Positions 31,717-41,364 of a stretch of 64,000 nucleotides of DNA are shown here, one piece after another. The position numbers were made by a program, and so were the translations under genes. This DNA comes from Actinomycetota bacterium (GTDB lineage Bacteria; Actinomycetota; Acidimicrobiia; Acidimicrobiales; Ilumatobacteraceae). How positions within the stretch are numbered: the stretch's first letter is position 1; the number at the start of each line of letters is the position of its first letter. The notes below the pieces were generated by a model that saw only the letters and a program-made list of their open reading frames with translations, had not been told where the DNA came from and did no database searches. The stretch lies in NCBI GenBank assembly GCA_963169665.1, contig CAUJET010000113.1:1-64000 (forward strand), in the 5' to 3' direction.

Positions 31717-34206
31717 ATGGCCACGTATGGCCCCGGCAAGGGTCGAAGCTCCAAGCAGTCGAGCGCGCGCAGCGCTGGTTCCCGCTCATCGGGTGCTTCG
31801 TCGCGCACCACCAACGCCCGATCCGACCGCACGGAGCGGATCGACCGCACCGACCGGTACGAGCGTGTGGACCGCACGAGCGGCACCCGGCGCACCTCGG
31901 CCTCGGCCGACCTGCGCGAGGCGATCGACGGTCGCGAGCACGAGTTCGTGGGCGTCGGCCTCATCGTCGCCGGCATCCTCGTCGGCCTCGCCGTCTACTT
32001 CGACGTGGCCGGACCCCTCGGTCGCGGCATCGAGACGCTGATCGGTTGGTTCACCGGTCTCGGTCGCTACGTCGTGCCCATCGCCCTGGTCGGCGTCGGC
32101 GGCGCCCTCGTGCACAAGGGGCGGAGCGACAACCGGCCCCGGCTCGTGCTCGGCTGGGCGCTCACGGCGCTGTCCGTGCTCGGCCTGCTCCACGTCGTGC
32201 GTGGGCCCGAGAAGCTCATGGCCGACTTCGACGCCTTCGGCACCGCCGGCGGCTGGTTCGGGGCGATCGTCGGCGAGCCGCTGCGCGGCCTCATCGCCGA
32301 CGCCGGCGCGATCGTCGTGTTCGTCGCACTGCTGGTGCTCGGCCTCCTGCTCATCACCGGCTCCACCATCAAGCAGCTCATGTCGCAGACCTCGCGGGGT
32401 GCGGCGGCCATGGCCACCCCGCTCGGCAGCCTGGCCCGCAGCGCGCGATCGCGCCTCGGCGACATCGCCACGCTGAAGAGCGAGCGCGAGGACGCCGACG
32501 CCGACGACCTCGACCCCTACGACGAAGATCACGACGGCGGCCGGCCCAGCCTCTACGACGCCGATGCCGACGACGACTGGAGCGACGTCGCGCCGGCCAA
32601 GCCGAAGCGGGCCCGGAGCAAGCCGGCGGTCGATCCGGCGATGTTCACCCTCGGCGACGCCGAGCAGGCCGAGCTCGAACTCGGCCCGGGCGCCCAGAAG
32701 GGCGCGTGGGTGCTGCCGCCCTCCAACTACCTCACCCGCAGCGAGAACCAGACCATCAACAAGGCCGAGGTCGAGGCCCGCGGCAAGACCCTCGTCGAGT
32801 CGCTCGCCTCTCACGGGGTCGAGACGAAGATGGTCGGCATGACGGTGGGTCCCACCGTCACCCGGTACGAGCTCGAGCTCGGGGCAGGCGTCAAGGTTGC
32901 CCGGATCACCAGCCTCAACCGCGACATCGCCTACGCGATGGCGGCGGTCGACGTGCGCATCCTCGCCCCCATCCCCGGCCGTTCGGCGATCGGTGTCGAG
33001 GTGCCCAACCACACCCGCCAGCTGGTGGCCCTCGGCGACATCATGACCTCGCCCGAGGCGAAGGTCGCCAACCATCCCCTCGACGTGGCCGTCGGCAAGG
33101 ACATCGCCGGACGGTCGGTGTTCCTCAACCTCGCCACCACGCCGCACCTGCTCATCGCCGGCACCACCGGCGCGGGCAAGTCGAGCGGCATCAACTGCAT
33201 CATCACCTCGCTGCTCATGCGCACCACGCCCGAGCAGGTGAAGCTGATCCTGATCGACCCCAAGCAGGTCGAGATGGGCCAGTACAACCGCCTGCCACAC
33301 CTGCTCACCCAGCCGGTCACCAACCCCAAGAAGGCGGCCAACGCGCTGCAGTGGGCGTGCAAGGAGATGGACCGGCGCTACGACGTGCTCTCCGAGGTCG
33401 GCTTCCGGGACATCGGCGGCTACAACGCGGCCTACGACCGTGGCGACCTGCAGGGCGAGGCGATGCCGGGCCTGCTCGACGACGACGCTCCGCCGCAGTA
33501 CGAGCGCATGTCCTACATCGTGGTCGTGGTCGACGAGCTCAACGACCTGATGATGGTCGCCGCCCGCGACGTCGAGGAGAGCATCACCCGCATCGCCCAG
33601 AAGGCGCGTGCGGTGGGCATCCACCTCATCGTCGCCACGCAGCGACCGTCGGTGAACGTGATCACCGGCGTCATCAAGGCCAACGTGCCGGCGCGCATGG
33701 CCTTCGCCGTGTCGTCGCTCACCGACAGCCGGGTCATCCTCGATCAGCCGGGCGCCGAGAAGCTGGTCGGCAAGGGCGACATGTTGCTCCTGCCGGGCAG
33801 TTCCAACGTCGCCCAGCGCATCCAGGGCTCCTTCGTCAGCGAGGAGGAGGTCCGCAAGGTCGTCGCCCACTGGCGTCGCCAGGCGCCCGAGGTCACCTAC
33901 GTCAGTGGGGTCGAGGGCGACGACGAGGGCGGCAGCGGCGGTGGTGGCGGCATGTTCGGTGGTTCGTCCTCCGGCGGCGACGAGGACGAGGACGAGGCAT
34001 TGATGCGGCAGGCCATCGAGCTGGTGGTCCGCAGCCAGCTGGGCAGCACCTCGATGCTGCAGCGCAAGCTCAAGGTCGGCTTCGCCCGGGCCGGCCGGAT
34101 CATGGACCTCCTCGAGACCCGCGGCATCGTCGGCCCGAGCGAGGGATCCAAGGCCCGTTCGGTGCTGATGACCGTCGAGGAGTACGAGCTGCTCCAGGGC
34201 AGCTGA
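31717..34206 (+). CDS. ftsK: DNA translocase FtsK/SpoIIIE
   Basis: FtsK pumps chromosome DNA through the closing septum. The 829-residue protein has a serine/arginine-rich N-terminus and four membrane helices between about residues 75 and 220. An acidic linker and the alpha/beta motor come next, with Walker A GTTGAGKS (Lys488) and Walker B YIVVVVDELNDLM. The C-terminal gamma winged helix (RQAIELVVRSQLGSTSMLQRKLKVGFARAGRIMDLLE) recognises KOPS-like sites. ATG 31717 is preferred over TTG 31708 because of the -10 spacing. A REP-like palindrome follows the gene. Confidence 0.97.
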   Translation: MATYGPGKGRSSKQSSARSAGSRSSGASSRTTNARSDRTERIDRTDRYERVDRTSGTRRTSASADLREAIDGREHEFVGVGLIVAGILVGLAVYFDVAGPLGRGIETLIGWFTGLGRYVVPIALVGVGGALVHKGRSDNRPRLVLGWALTALSVLGLLHVVRGPEKLMADFDAFGTAGGWFGAIVGEPLRGLIADAGAIVVFVALLVLGLLLITGSTIKQLMSQTSRGAAAMATPLGSLARSARSRLGDIATLKSEREDADADDLDPYDEDHDGGRPSLYDADADDDWSDVAPAKPKRARSKPAVDPAMFTLGDAEQAELELGPGAQKGAWVLPPSNYLTRSENQTINKAEVEARGKTLVESLASHGVETKMVGMTVGPTVTRYELELGAGVKVARITSLNRDIAYAMAAVDVRILAPIPGRSAIGVEVPNHTRQLVALGDIMTSPEAKVANHPLDVAVGKDIAGRSVFLNLATTPHLLIAGTTGAGKSSGINCIITSLLMRTTPEQVKLILIDPKQVEMGQYNRLPHLLTQPVTNPKKAANALQWACKEMDRRYDVLSEVGFRDIGGYNAAYDRGDLQGEAMPGLLDDDAPPQYERMSYIVVVVDELNDLMMVAARDVEESITRIAQKARAVGIHLIVATQRPSVNVITGVIKANVPARMAFAVSSLTDSRVILDQPGAEKLVGKGDMLLLPGSSNVAQRIQGSFVSEEEVRKVVAHWRRQAPEVTYVSGVEGDDEGGSGGGGGMFGGSSSGGDEDEDEALMRQAIELVVRSQLGSTSMLQRKLKVGFARAGRIMDLLETRGIVGPSEGSKARSVLMTVEEYELLQGS

Positions 34207-34213
34207 CCACCTT

Positions 34214-34254
34214 CGGTGAGCGCCGCCCGCACGTGCTGCGGGTCCGGCTCACCG
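34214..34254. repeat. REP-like inverted repeat after ftsK
   Basis: CGGTGAGCGCCGCCCGCA at 34214-34231 pairs imperfectly with TGCGGGTCCGGCTCACCG at 34237-34254. Both core and length match the pair at 14026-14124. It could be a terminator for ftsK. Confidence 0.75.
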
Positions 34255-34318
34255 ACAACGCTCGAGGTCGTGCCGCAGGTCACGAAATGTGGCTCGGCAC
34301 GCACCGGTTGGAGGGGGC

Positions 34319-34672
34319 ATGTCCGTTCCCGATCCGACCGCTGTCCTCCGTCACGCCTTCGACTCGCTGAACGCACTCGTGCGTCCGTTGGTGGAAGCCG
34401 GTGTGGGCAATCCGCTGCGGCTCGGCGTCGGACCGGTGGTGGTCGAGACGACCGGTCGGGTGAGCGGTCTGCCGAGGCGCGTGCCGCTGCTGTCGGCACG
34501 CATCGGCGACACGATCTACGTCTCGACCGTGCGCGGGGAGTCGCAATGGATGAAGAACCTGGCGGCGTCTCGCGATGCGACCGTTCGACTCTTCGGTGTC
34601 GAGCGTGGTGCCGATGCATCCGTGGCGCGCGTCGGCGACCTGCAGCTGGCCACCTTGACGCTGCGGTCCTGA
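34319..34672 (+). CDS. deazaflavin (F420)-dependent nitroreductase family protein
   Basis: The 117-residue protein has the split-barrel fold of the DDN/Rv3547 family. LRLGVGPVVVETTGRVSGLPRRVPLLSARIGDTIYVSTV is the conserved core and RGESQWMKNLAAS the signature helix of F420H2-dependent reductases. Such proteins reduce quinones, nitroimidazoles or mycotoxins. This fits an F420-producing actinobacterium. GGAGGGGG precedes the ATG. It is slightly short relative to about 150 residues, perhaps because the family N-terminus is missing. Confidence 0.85.
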   Translation: MSVPDPTAVLRHAFDSLNALVRPLVEAGVGNPLRLGVGPVVVETTGRVSGLPRRVPLLSARIGDTIYVSTVRGESQWMKNLAASRDATVRLFGVERGADASVARVGDLQLATLTLRS

Positions 34673-34697
34673 ATCGGCTCGTCGCTCCAGCGGTCCG

Positions 34698-35537
34698 TCA
34701 GGCGATCCGTCGGCAGAGCAGATGGCTGATGCCGCTCGCGACGAGGTCGCCGCGTTCGTTCCAGACCCGCTGGTGGCTGCCGATCAGTCCGTCACGGGCA
34801 GCGGGGCTGGTGCCCTGCAAGAGGCACCAGTCGTCGGTCGGGTCGAGGTGGTGGAACTCGCAGGACACGTCGATGCTGGGTGCCATCCAGCCGTCGGCGC
34901 GGTGTCTGCGGCCGATCGACGGCCACGCGCCGAGATCGACGAGCAGGAGCAGGCGAGCTGCCTGTTCCCACTCGTCCTGCGCCGCCGGCGAGGCGAACCG
35001 CAACCAGTTCTCGTAGATCGCCGGCTCGAGGTCGCGTTCCTCCCACGCCGCCGATCCCATCCAACCCACCGGCCGTTGCTCGAAGTTGTCCCAGAAGCCG
35101 TAGCGGCTGGGCATGGCGCCGGGATCGGCGGCGATGCGTTCGGCCATCGTGGGCAGGTCGCGCCAGCTCGCCACGTCGGGCATCGGCGCGTCGTCGTGGT
35201 CGAGCCCCTCGATGCCGGCGTCGACGGCCCACACCATCGCGGCGAGCACCGCCTTGCCCTGCTGATCGATGCGGACGTGGATGCTGGTGGCCTGGCGGGT
35301 CGCTCGCTGCACCGTCGCGGTCACCTCGATCGGCGCGTCGAACGATGCGGCGCCGAGGAAGTGGACGGTGGCGTTGGCGGGCCGTGCCCGACCGGACACG
35401 GCGCGAGCGGCCGCGAGGGCGAACGCCGCCATGTAGCCGCCGTTCGGCCCCCAGATCTCCCAGTCGCGCGACATCGTCGCGGTGAACGTGCCCTCACCGG
35501 CGGGTGTGAGCTGTGCGTCGGCGGCGAGGTCCCCCAT
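34698..35537 (-). CDS. acyl-CoA thioesterase family protein (double hotdog)
   Basis: This 279-residue protein is a TesB-like thioesterase with two hotdog domains. The N-terminal domain contains WGPNGGYMAAFALAAARAV and SFDAPIEVTATVQRATRQATSIHVRI; the C-terminal one contains SIDVSCEFHHLDPTDDWCLLQG and DGLIGSHQRVWNERGDLVASG. It probably hydrolyses medium- or long-chain acyl-CoA. A -10 hexamer lies 8 bases upstream of ATG 35537, so its mRNA looks leaderless. It stands alone, convergent with the F420-type gene. Confidence 0.9.
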   Translation of the reverse strand: MGDLAADAQLTPAGEGTFTATMSRDWEIWGPNGGYMAAFALAAARAVSGRARPANATVHFLGAASFDAPIEVTATVQRATRQATSIHVRIDQQGKAVLAAMVWAVDAGIEGLDHDDAPMPDVASWRDLPTMAERIAADPGAMPSRYGFWDNFEQRPVGWMGSAAWEERDLEPAIYENWLRFASPAAQDEWEQAARLLLLVDLGAWPSIGRRHRADGWMAPSIDVSCEFHHLDPTDDWCLLQGTSPAARDGLIGSHQRVWNERGDLVASGISHLLCRRIA

Positions 35538-35545
35538 GCGGCCCG

Positions 35546-35551
35546 AGCGTA
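35546..35551 (-). promoter_or_regulatory. -10 element of leaderless thioesterase promoter
   Basis: On the minus strand TACGCT ends 8 bases before ATG 35537. Confidence 0.5.
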
Positions 35552-35567
35552 GGTGGCCCGCTGCCGC

Positions 35568-35951
35568 TCAGGAACCGCGTTTCCGTGGTCGCTTCGCCGC
35601 CCGTTCCTCGGCGTCGCGGAGCTTCGCCTCGACCACGAGTCGGACGACGTCCAGCGGCAGGGGTTCGCGATGGCGGAACTTCACGGTGCCCTTCGCGACC
35701 GCATAGGGCGCGAGCGCAGCGTCGATCTCGGGATCGCCCTGGGGGAGCGGGTACAGCGACACGTGCTCCTTCCAGGCGGCCATGAACACGAAGACCTTGC
35801 CGTCGATCGTGAACGCAGGGATGGCGTAACTGATCCGCTCGCCGGCATCGGGAGCGACCTCGCGCACGACGGCGCGGATCGCCTCCAGGCGCTCGCGGCC
35901 GGTCTCGTCGCAGTCGTCGAGGTACGCCTCGACACTCGTGTGCTTGCTCAT
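35568..35951 (-). CDS. DUF1801 (YdhG-like) protein
   Basis: The 127-residue protein has the DUF1801 pattern: an N-terminal helix SVEAYLDDCDETGRERLEAIRAVVREVAPDAGERISYAIPAF, then FVFMAAWKEHVSLYPLPQG, and a C-terminal basic tail (AKRPRKRGS). The fold is an alpha/beta frataxin-like barrel of unknown function. GGAGG lies about 8 bases before ATG 35951. It is unlinked to any pathway here. Confidence 0.88.
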   Translation of the reverse strand: MSKHTSVEAYLDDCDETGRERLEAIRAVVREVAPDAGERISYAIPAFTIDGKVFVFMAAWKEHVSLYPLPQGDPEIDAALAPYAVAKGTVKFRHREPLPLDVVRLVVEAKLRDAEERAAKRPRKRGS

Positions 35952-36074
35952 CCGGGTGACCTCCGTGCGATCCGACGGTGCGGGGCTCCCCGACTCATCG
36001 GTGGCGGGGTGCCGGTGACATGATGCCCTCGATCCGACGGCGCCGGAGCCGTCGGCCGCATGGGGGTGCGTCGC

Positions 36075-37010
36075 ATGACCGAGATCGAGTTCACGGAAGT
36101 CACGACGGGGCTGCGGTTCCCGGAAGGTCCGATCGCGATGCCCGACGGCACCGTGATCCTGGTCGAGATGTTCGGGCCGCGCATCACGCGGGTGCACCCC
36201 GACGGCACCAAGGAGACCGTGGCGGAGATCGTCGGCGGCCCGAACGGCGCAGCGATCGGGCCTGACGGCGCGCTCTACCTGTGCAACAACGGCGGGTGTT
36301 TCACCCCGGTCGACCTGGGCGAACTGCTGTTGCCCGGCCCGTTCGACCCGAGCCGCTACATCGGCGGGCGGATCCAGAAGGTCGACCTCGCCACGGGTGC
36401 GGTCACCGACCTCTACACCGAGTGCGACGGCCGCCCGCTCCGGGCCCCGAACGACCTCGTGTTCGACGCCCATGGCGGCTTCTGGTTCACCGATCACGGC
36501 ATCCGCGACGCCGGCAACCGCACCAGCGATCTCACGAGCATCTACTACGCCACGGCCGACGGCAGTTCGATCACCGAGGTCGTGCACCCGGTGGAGGGGC
36601 CGAACGGCATCGGCCTGTCGCCCGACGGCACCAAGGTCTACTGGGCCGAGACCCACTCGGGTCGCGTGTTCCAGCGCACGATCTCCGCTCCTGGCGTGCT
36701 CGAGCCGCTGCCGCCGCTCGACCCGGGCTTGCTCGTCGGCCTGCCCGGCTACCAGCTGTTCGACTCGCTCGCAGTCGACGGTGACGGCAACGTGTGCGTC
36801 GCCACGCTCATCAACGGTGGCATCACGGTGATCACCCCGAGCGGCGAGACGAGCCACATCCCCACCGGCGACCTGCTCACGACCAACATCTGCTTCGGCG
36901 ACAACGACGGCAGCGGCGAGTACCGCGACGCCTACGTCACGGTCAGCGGCACCGGCAAGCTGCTGCACTGCCGCTGGCCGAACACGGGCCTCCGCCTCCA
37001 TCACCTCTAG
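36075..37010 (+). CDS. SMP-30/gluconolactonase family protein
   Basis: A six-bladed beta-propeller lactonase of 311 residues from ATG 36075 (36060 is possible). Metal-ligand residues are visible as the N-terminal glutamate in LRFPEGPIAM, the Asn in PLRAPNDLVFD and the Asp in WFTDHG. These hold calcium or zinc in the family. It probably hydrolyses a sugar lactone or similar ester in a catabolic pathway. There is no signal peptide. It is transcribed away from the DUF1801 gene and upstream of the dikinase-like lipoprotein. Confidence 0.9.
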   Translation: MTEIEFTEVTTGLRFPEGPIAMPDGTVILVEMFGPRITRVHPDGTKETVAEIVGGPNGAAIGPDGALYLCNNGGCFTPVDLGELLLPGPFDPSRYIGGRIQKVDLATGAVTDLYTECDGRPLRAPNDLVFDAHGGFWFTDHGIRDAGNRTSDLTSIYYATADGSSITEVVHPVEGPNGIGLSPDGTKVYWAETHSGRVFQRTISAPGVLEPLPPLDPGLLVGLPGYQLFDSLAVDGDGNVCVATLINGGITVITPSGETSHIPTGDLLTTNICFGDNDGSGEYRDAYVTVSGTGKLLHCRWPNTGLRLHHL

Positions 37011-37100
37011 GTCGCGCTGGCGCGGTTCGAGCGAGGCTCGCGGCAGCGACCCGGGAGGCGGGAGCGGGAACCGCGGGCGCACTCGGGGCGTCTGACTGGC

Positions 37101-39944
37101 ATGCTCGTGCGCGTGGGGAACCGTCAACGACGACGTCGGGTCATCGCGCTCACGCTGACGTTGTGCGTGGCGCTCGGTGCCTGCAGCGACGAACGCGGTG
37201 CCGCGCCACCGTCCACGACCGACGGCGGTGCGACGTCGTCGACGGCCGCGCCCGGGACCACCACGTCGTCCACGGCGACGACGTTCCCGGGCACCACGGT
37301 GCCGCCGAGCACGATTCCGGTCGCCGTGCCGGTGCCCCACTTCGTCGACGAGACGGGCTTCGACGACCACTCCGTCCCGTCGGTCGCCTCGGTCGACGAA
37401 CTCGTCGCGATGTCGCGCACGGGCGTCGGCGGGCAGTCGGTCATGAAGTTCGTGCTCCCGGGTTTCGACCTGTCGGCCGATGCGCCGGATCTGCCCCGTG
37501 CGCATCTCATGGACAGCGCGTTCTACGCACTGCACGACGAGTGGTGGTGGTTCCGTCTGTTGAACGGGCGGACGGTGCCGGGCGACGACACCGTTCCCGA
37601 GACCGATCGGCGCTTCGGTTCGGTCACCGAGATCGTGCAGTGGGCGCGGTCGAGGCCTGCGGGGCGGATCCCGCTCGGCCTCCGCTTCATCGAGGACCGG
37701 CTGTACAGCGATCGCTTCTACGACGTCGCGTTGCACAGCGAACCGCGCTCGCTCGGCGTCGGCTCGATCGTGCGATTTCCCGATGCGACCGGGCGGGTGC
37801 GCTGGTTGCTCGAACTCGAGTACACCGACGAGGTCACGCCCGAGCACATCGCACGGTTCTTCGAGCGTCTGCAGCCCGTGCTCCCCACCGAGGTGGCGGA
37901 CGCGCTCACGTGGGTCGTGCGATCACCGCAGCACGACGAGGTCGCCCGTCGGATGACCGAGGAAGGACTGCCCTTCGGCGATCGTGTGGTGCGATACGCC
38001 GAGCTCGTCGCCGCCGGTGCGGTGTCGGTCTACAGCGAGGGCATCACCGCCGGTCGCCTGCTCTACGTCGGCCCCGACGGGGCCGACCTCGCCGACGCGA
38101 CCCCGACCGACATCGTGATCACCGAGCACGTGCCCGACTGGCTGCCGCAGGCCGCTGCGCTCGTGACCTCCGACCCCCAGACACCGCTCGCCCACGTGGC
38201 GCTGCTGGCGCGCAACCGTCGCATCCCCGACGCGTCGAGCGCGGGCATCACCGCGGATGCCGGGGTGCGCCAGGCCGCCCGTGTGCGGGCCCATGCCGTG
38301 GTGATGGCGAGCGGTGGAGAGCTGACCATCGGGCTCATCACCCCCGAGCAGTACACGGCCTGGCAGCGCCGCGACGAGATCACGCCGCTCGCGCTGCCGA
38401 CGGTCGACACCTCGACGATGCCGCTGGTGGTGGACCTCACCGATCTGGTCGCCGAACTCTCGGCCGGTGGGCTCGCCGCGGCGGAGGTCGACCGTTGGGT
38501 TCCGGCCATCGGTGGCAAGGCGGCCGGGTTCCTCACCCTGCTGTCGACACCGGGCCTCACACCGCCACCGGATCCGATGGCGATCACCGTCCGTCCGTAT
38601 CTGGAGCATCTCGCCCCGCTGCGACCGACGATCGTCGCCGCGCTCGACGACCCCTCGCTCGACGGCGACCCGCGGGCGCGGTGGCTGGTGCTCGAGGGCG
38701 ACGACGACTACGCCGACGTGTTCTCGAGCGACGCAGACGCTGCGTTCGCCGAGCGGTACCTCGCCGCGCACCCCGCCGGCACGGCGCTCGGGGACGTGCT
38801 CGACGCGGGCGGCATCCGTGAGTACGTGGAGGACACGCCGATCGCGCCGGCGACCCTGCGGGCGATCACCGCCGAGCTGCAGCGCACCTACGGCACCTAC
38901 GCCGACACGACGGGCCTGCGGTTCCGATCGTCGAGCACGGTGGAGGACGTGGAGGGGTTCAACGGCGCCGGGCTGTACACGTCGTACACCGGCTTCCTGC
39001 GGCCGTCGGCACAGGCCGATCCCGACGACCGCGACAACACGATCGAGTCGGCGATCCAGAAGGCTTGGGCGTCGTACTGGAGCTTCGAAGCGTTCGAGGA
39101 GCGGCGTGCCGAGCGGATCGACCACCTCAGCGGTGCGATGGGGCTGGTGGTGCACGCCCGGTTCGACGACGATCTCGAACGGAACAACGGTGTCGCCACG
39201 TTCACCTACCTCCCCCGTGCACAGGGTGACCCGATCGACGACGACGCGGAACTCGAGATCAACGTGCAGGTCGGTGCCACCGACGTCACCAACCCCGACG
39301 GTCGCTCGTTCCCGGAGGTGATCGTGGTCCGACGGGTCGACGGCGAGCTGACGATCGAGCGCACCTCGCGGTCGAGCGTCGTCGAACCCCTGACGGACGT
39401 GCTCGACGACGCGGCAGTGCGAGAACTGTTCGAGCAGACCGCAGCGGTCGCCGAGGTGTGGCGCGCCCGACTCAACGCCTCGCTGTCGAGCGAACAGCAG
39501 GCGCAGACGGTGGTACTCGATGTCGAGTTCAAGAACGTCGAGCCCGGGTGGCCGGCGCTGCGGGCCGGCGAGCAGCCCTACCCGGCACGGTTGGTGATCC
39601 GCCAGGTGCGCAGCCTCGACCCGGGCATGCGCCGGCTACCGGACGCGGCGCGCGACCTGCCCGTGCCGCTCGACGTGTTGATGCGTGCATCGGAGATCGA
39701 CGCCGGCTCGTGCACGGGAGCATCGGGTCGTCGCTTCGAGGGGATCGTGGTGCGCACCGACCCGTTGCTCGCGCCCGACATGGGCTTCACCGATGTCGCC
39801 TGGCAGCAGGGGGACGCGCTGCCCAACGGCACGGCGTGCAACGACACCCGGGTGGACGTGGCGACCTACACCTCGCCCGATCGAGCGCTCGTGTCGCTCG
39901 TGACGGGCGGCGAGGCGTTCGTGGTCCTCGACGGCGGCACCTGA
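37101..39944 (+). CDS. exported lipoprotein with phosphohistidine-swivel and PPDK-type ATP-grasp domains
   Basis: The 947-residue product has a signal peptide with lipobox ALGAC (Cys28) and a Ser/Thr/Pro linker to about residue 75. A unique region to about 330 is followed by a PEP-utiliser-like swivelling domain whose motif TPLAHVALLARN holds His365, the phosphohistidine position. From about residue 465 comes a full PPDK/PEP-synthase ATP-binding domain: GGKAAGF with Lys473, RFRSSSTVEDVEG from Arg607, a WASYWSFEAF helix, VATFTYL, and a closing IRQVR near 832. The order, His domain before ATP domain, is that of glucan water dikinase, not PEP synthase. No PEP-binding barrel is present. Location outside the membrane makes an ATP-using role puzzling. 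It is a stand-alone gene. Confidence 0.85.
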   Translation: MLVRVGNRQRRRRVIALTLTLCVALGACSDERGAAPPSTTDGGATSSTAAPGTTTSSTATTFPGTTVPPSTIPVAVPVPHFVDETGFDDHSVPSVASVDELVAMSRTGVGGQSVMKFVLPGFDLSADAPDLPRAHLMDSAFYALHDEWWWFRLLNGRTVPGDDTVPETDRRFGSVTEIVQWARSRPAGRIPLGLRFIEDRLYSDRFYDVALHSEPRSLGVGSIVRFPDATGRVRWLLELEYTDEVTPEHIARFFERLQPVLPTEVADALTWVVRSPQHDEVARRMTEEGLPFGDRVVRYAELVAAGAVSVYSEGITAGRLLYVGPDGADLADATPTDIVITEHVPDWLPQAAALVTSDPQTPLAHVALLARNRRIPDASSAGITADAGVRQAARVRAHAVVMASGGELTIGLITPEQYTAWQRRDEITPLALPTVDTSTMPLVVDLTDLVAELSAGGLAAAEVDRWVPAIGGKAAGFLTLLSTPGLTPPPDPMAITVRPYLEHLAPLRPTIVAALDDPSLDGDPRARWLVLEGDDDYADVFSSDADAAFAERYLAAHPAGTALGDVLDAGGIREYVEDTPIAPATLRAITAELQRTYGTYADTTGLRFRSSSTVEDVEGFNGAGLYTSYTGFLRPSAQADPDDRDNTIESAIQKAWASYWSFEAFEERRAERIDHLSGAMGLVVHARFDDDLERNNGVATFTYLPRAQGDPIDDDAELEINVQVGATDVTNPDGRSFPEVIVVRRVDGELTIERTSRSSVVEPLTDVLDDAAVRELFEQTAAVAEVWRARLNASLSSEQQAQTVVLDVEFKNVEPGWPALRAGEQPYPARLVIRQVRSLDPGMRRLPDAARDLPVPLDVLMRASEIDAGSCTGASGRRFEGIVVRTDPLLAPDMGFTDVAWQQGDALPNGTACNDTRVDVATYTSPDRALVSLVTGGEAFVVLDGGT

Positions 39945-40042
39945 CCGGCCGGCGCCATCGGTGGGCCCGATCGGTGCGAGTCGTCGGTGCGAGCGGGCGG
40001 GTGGCACTCGGCCGGCTCGGCTGACCGGGACGACGGCGCCGG

Positions 40043-40048
40043 TAGCCT
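40043..40048 (+). promoter_or_regulatory. -10 element of leaderless rimO promoter
   Basis: TAGCCT ends 8 bases before ATG 40057; CTGACC at 40021-40026 is a weak -35 with a 16-base spacer. Confidence 0.55.
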
Positions 40049-40056
40049 GGCGGGCC

Positions 40057-41361
40057 ATGGGCCAGCGCTTCTACGTCGAGACCTTGGGCTGTCCCAAGAA
40101 CCAGGTCGACAGCGACAAGATCATCGGCACGCTGCTGGCCGACGGCATGACGGCCACCGACGACGCGGGGTCGGCCGACCTCGTGGTCATCAACACCTGT
40201 GCGTTCATCGACGAGGCCCGCAAGGAGTCGATCGATACGATCCTCGCCCTCGAGGACCAGCGCAAGGACGGCGCCCGCCTCGTCGTCACCGGCTGCATGG
40301 CCGAGCGATACGGCGACGAGCTCGCCGAGGCCCTGCCCGAGGTCGATCGGGTCGCCGGGTTCGGCGTGCCCGTCAACGTCCTGGCCGACCAGGCGCCGGC
40401 CGGCGGCAAGCGGCTCATCCCGGTCAGCAGCGCACCGATCCCGAGCTTCGACCTGCTCAACCTGCCCCGGCCGAAGAGCTCGAGTCCGTGGGCGTACGTC
40501 AAGATCGCCGAGGGCTGCGACCGGTCGTGTGGGTTCTGCGCCATCCCGTCGTTCCGTGGGCCGCAGCGCAGTCGCGACATCGAGCAGATCCTGCGCGAGG
40601 TCGACGAGCTCGAAGCGCACGAGATCGTGCTCGTCGCCCAGGACCTCGCCAGCTACGGCAAGGACCGGCCCGAGGAGCTGGGCGCCGGCTCGATCGTCCC
40701 GCTCGTGCGCGCCGTCAGCGAGCGCGCCCGGTGGACCCGCCTGCTGTACCTGTATCCGAGCGACCTGACCGACGAGCTGATCGACGCCATCTGTGACACG
40801 GGCGTGCCGTACTTCGACCTCTCGCTGCAGCACGTCAGCAAGCCGCTGTTGCGCCGCATGCGCCGATGGGGCGACGGCGACCGCTTCCTGCGCCGCATCG
40901 CCGACATCCGCGACCGCGAGCCGGGGGCGGCGTTCCGCAGCAACTTCATCGTCGGGTACCCGGGCGAGACCGAGGAGGACCACGACGAGCTGCTCCGCTT
41001 CGTCGAGGAGGCCGAGCTCGACTGGTGCGGCTTCTTCTCGTACAGCCCCGAGGAGGGCACCCACGCCTACACCCTCGACGGCGCGGTCGATCGGGGGCTG
41101 ATGAACGACCGGCTCGCCGAGCTGCGAGAGCTGCAGGACGAGATCACCGCCCGCCGGCGCGACGACCTCATCGGCACGACCACCACGGTGCTGGTCGACG
41201 AGCCGGGCACCGCTCGCAGCCATCGCGAGGCGCCCGAGATCGACGGCATCGTCGAGGTGCCGCACGATCTCGTGCCGGGAACCTTCGTCGAGGTGCGTAT
41301 TGTCGACGCCATGGGCCCCGATCTGATCGCCGAACCGGTCGACGCGCTCGCGAGGAGCTGA
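40057..41361 (+). CDS. rimO: ribosomal protein S12 methylthiotransferase
   Basis: RimO adds a methylthio group to an aspartate of ribosomal protein S12 using radical SAM chemistry. The 434-residue enzyme has an N-terminal UPF0004 domain, with Cys12 in TLGCPKNQVDS and cysteines in NTCAF and VTGCMAE. The radical-SAM triad Cys154, Cys158, Cys161 lies in GCDRSCGFCAIPS, and a C-terminal TRAM domain (TTTVLVDEPG...) follows. The motif IPSFRGPQRSR is diagnostic of RimO versus MiaB. It begins an operon with pgsA and cinA. Confidence 0.96.
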   Translation: MGQRFYVETLGCPKNQVDSDKIIGTLLADGMTATDDAGSADLVVINTCAFIDEARKESIDTILALEDQRKDGARLVVTGCMAERYGDELAEALPEVDRVAGFGVPVNVLADQAPAGGKRLIPVSSAPIPSFDLLNLPRPKSSSPWAYVKIAEGCDRSCGFCAIPSFRGPQRSRDIEQILREVDELEAHEIVLVAQDLASYGKDRPEELGAGSIVPLVRAVSERARWTRLLYLYPSDLTDELIDAICDTGVPYFDLSLQHVSKPLLRRMRRWGDGDRFLRRIADIRDREPGAAFRSNFIVGYPGETEEDHDELLRFVEEAELDWCGFFSYSPEEGTHAYTLDGAVDRGLMNDRLAELRELQDEITARRRDDLIGTTTTVLVDEPGTARSHREAPEIDGIVEVPHDLVPGTFVEVRIVDAMGPDLIAEPVDALARS

Positions 41362-41364
41362 TCC

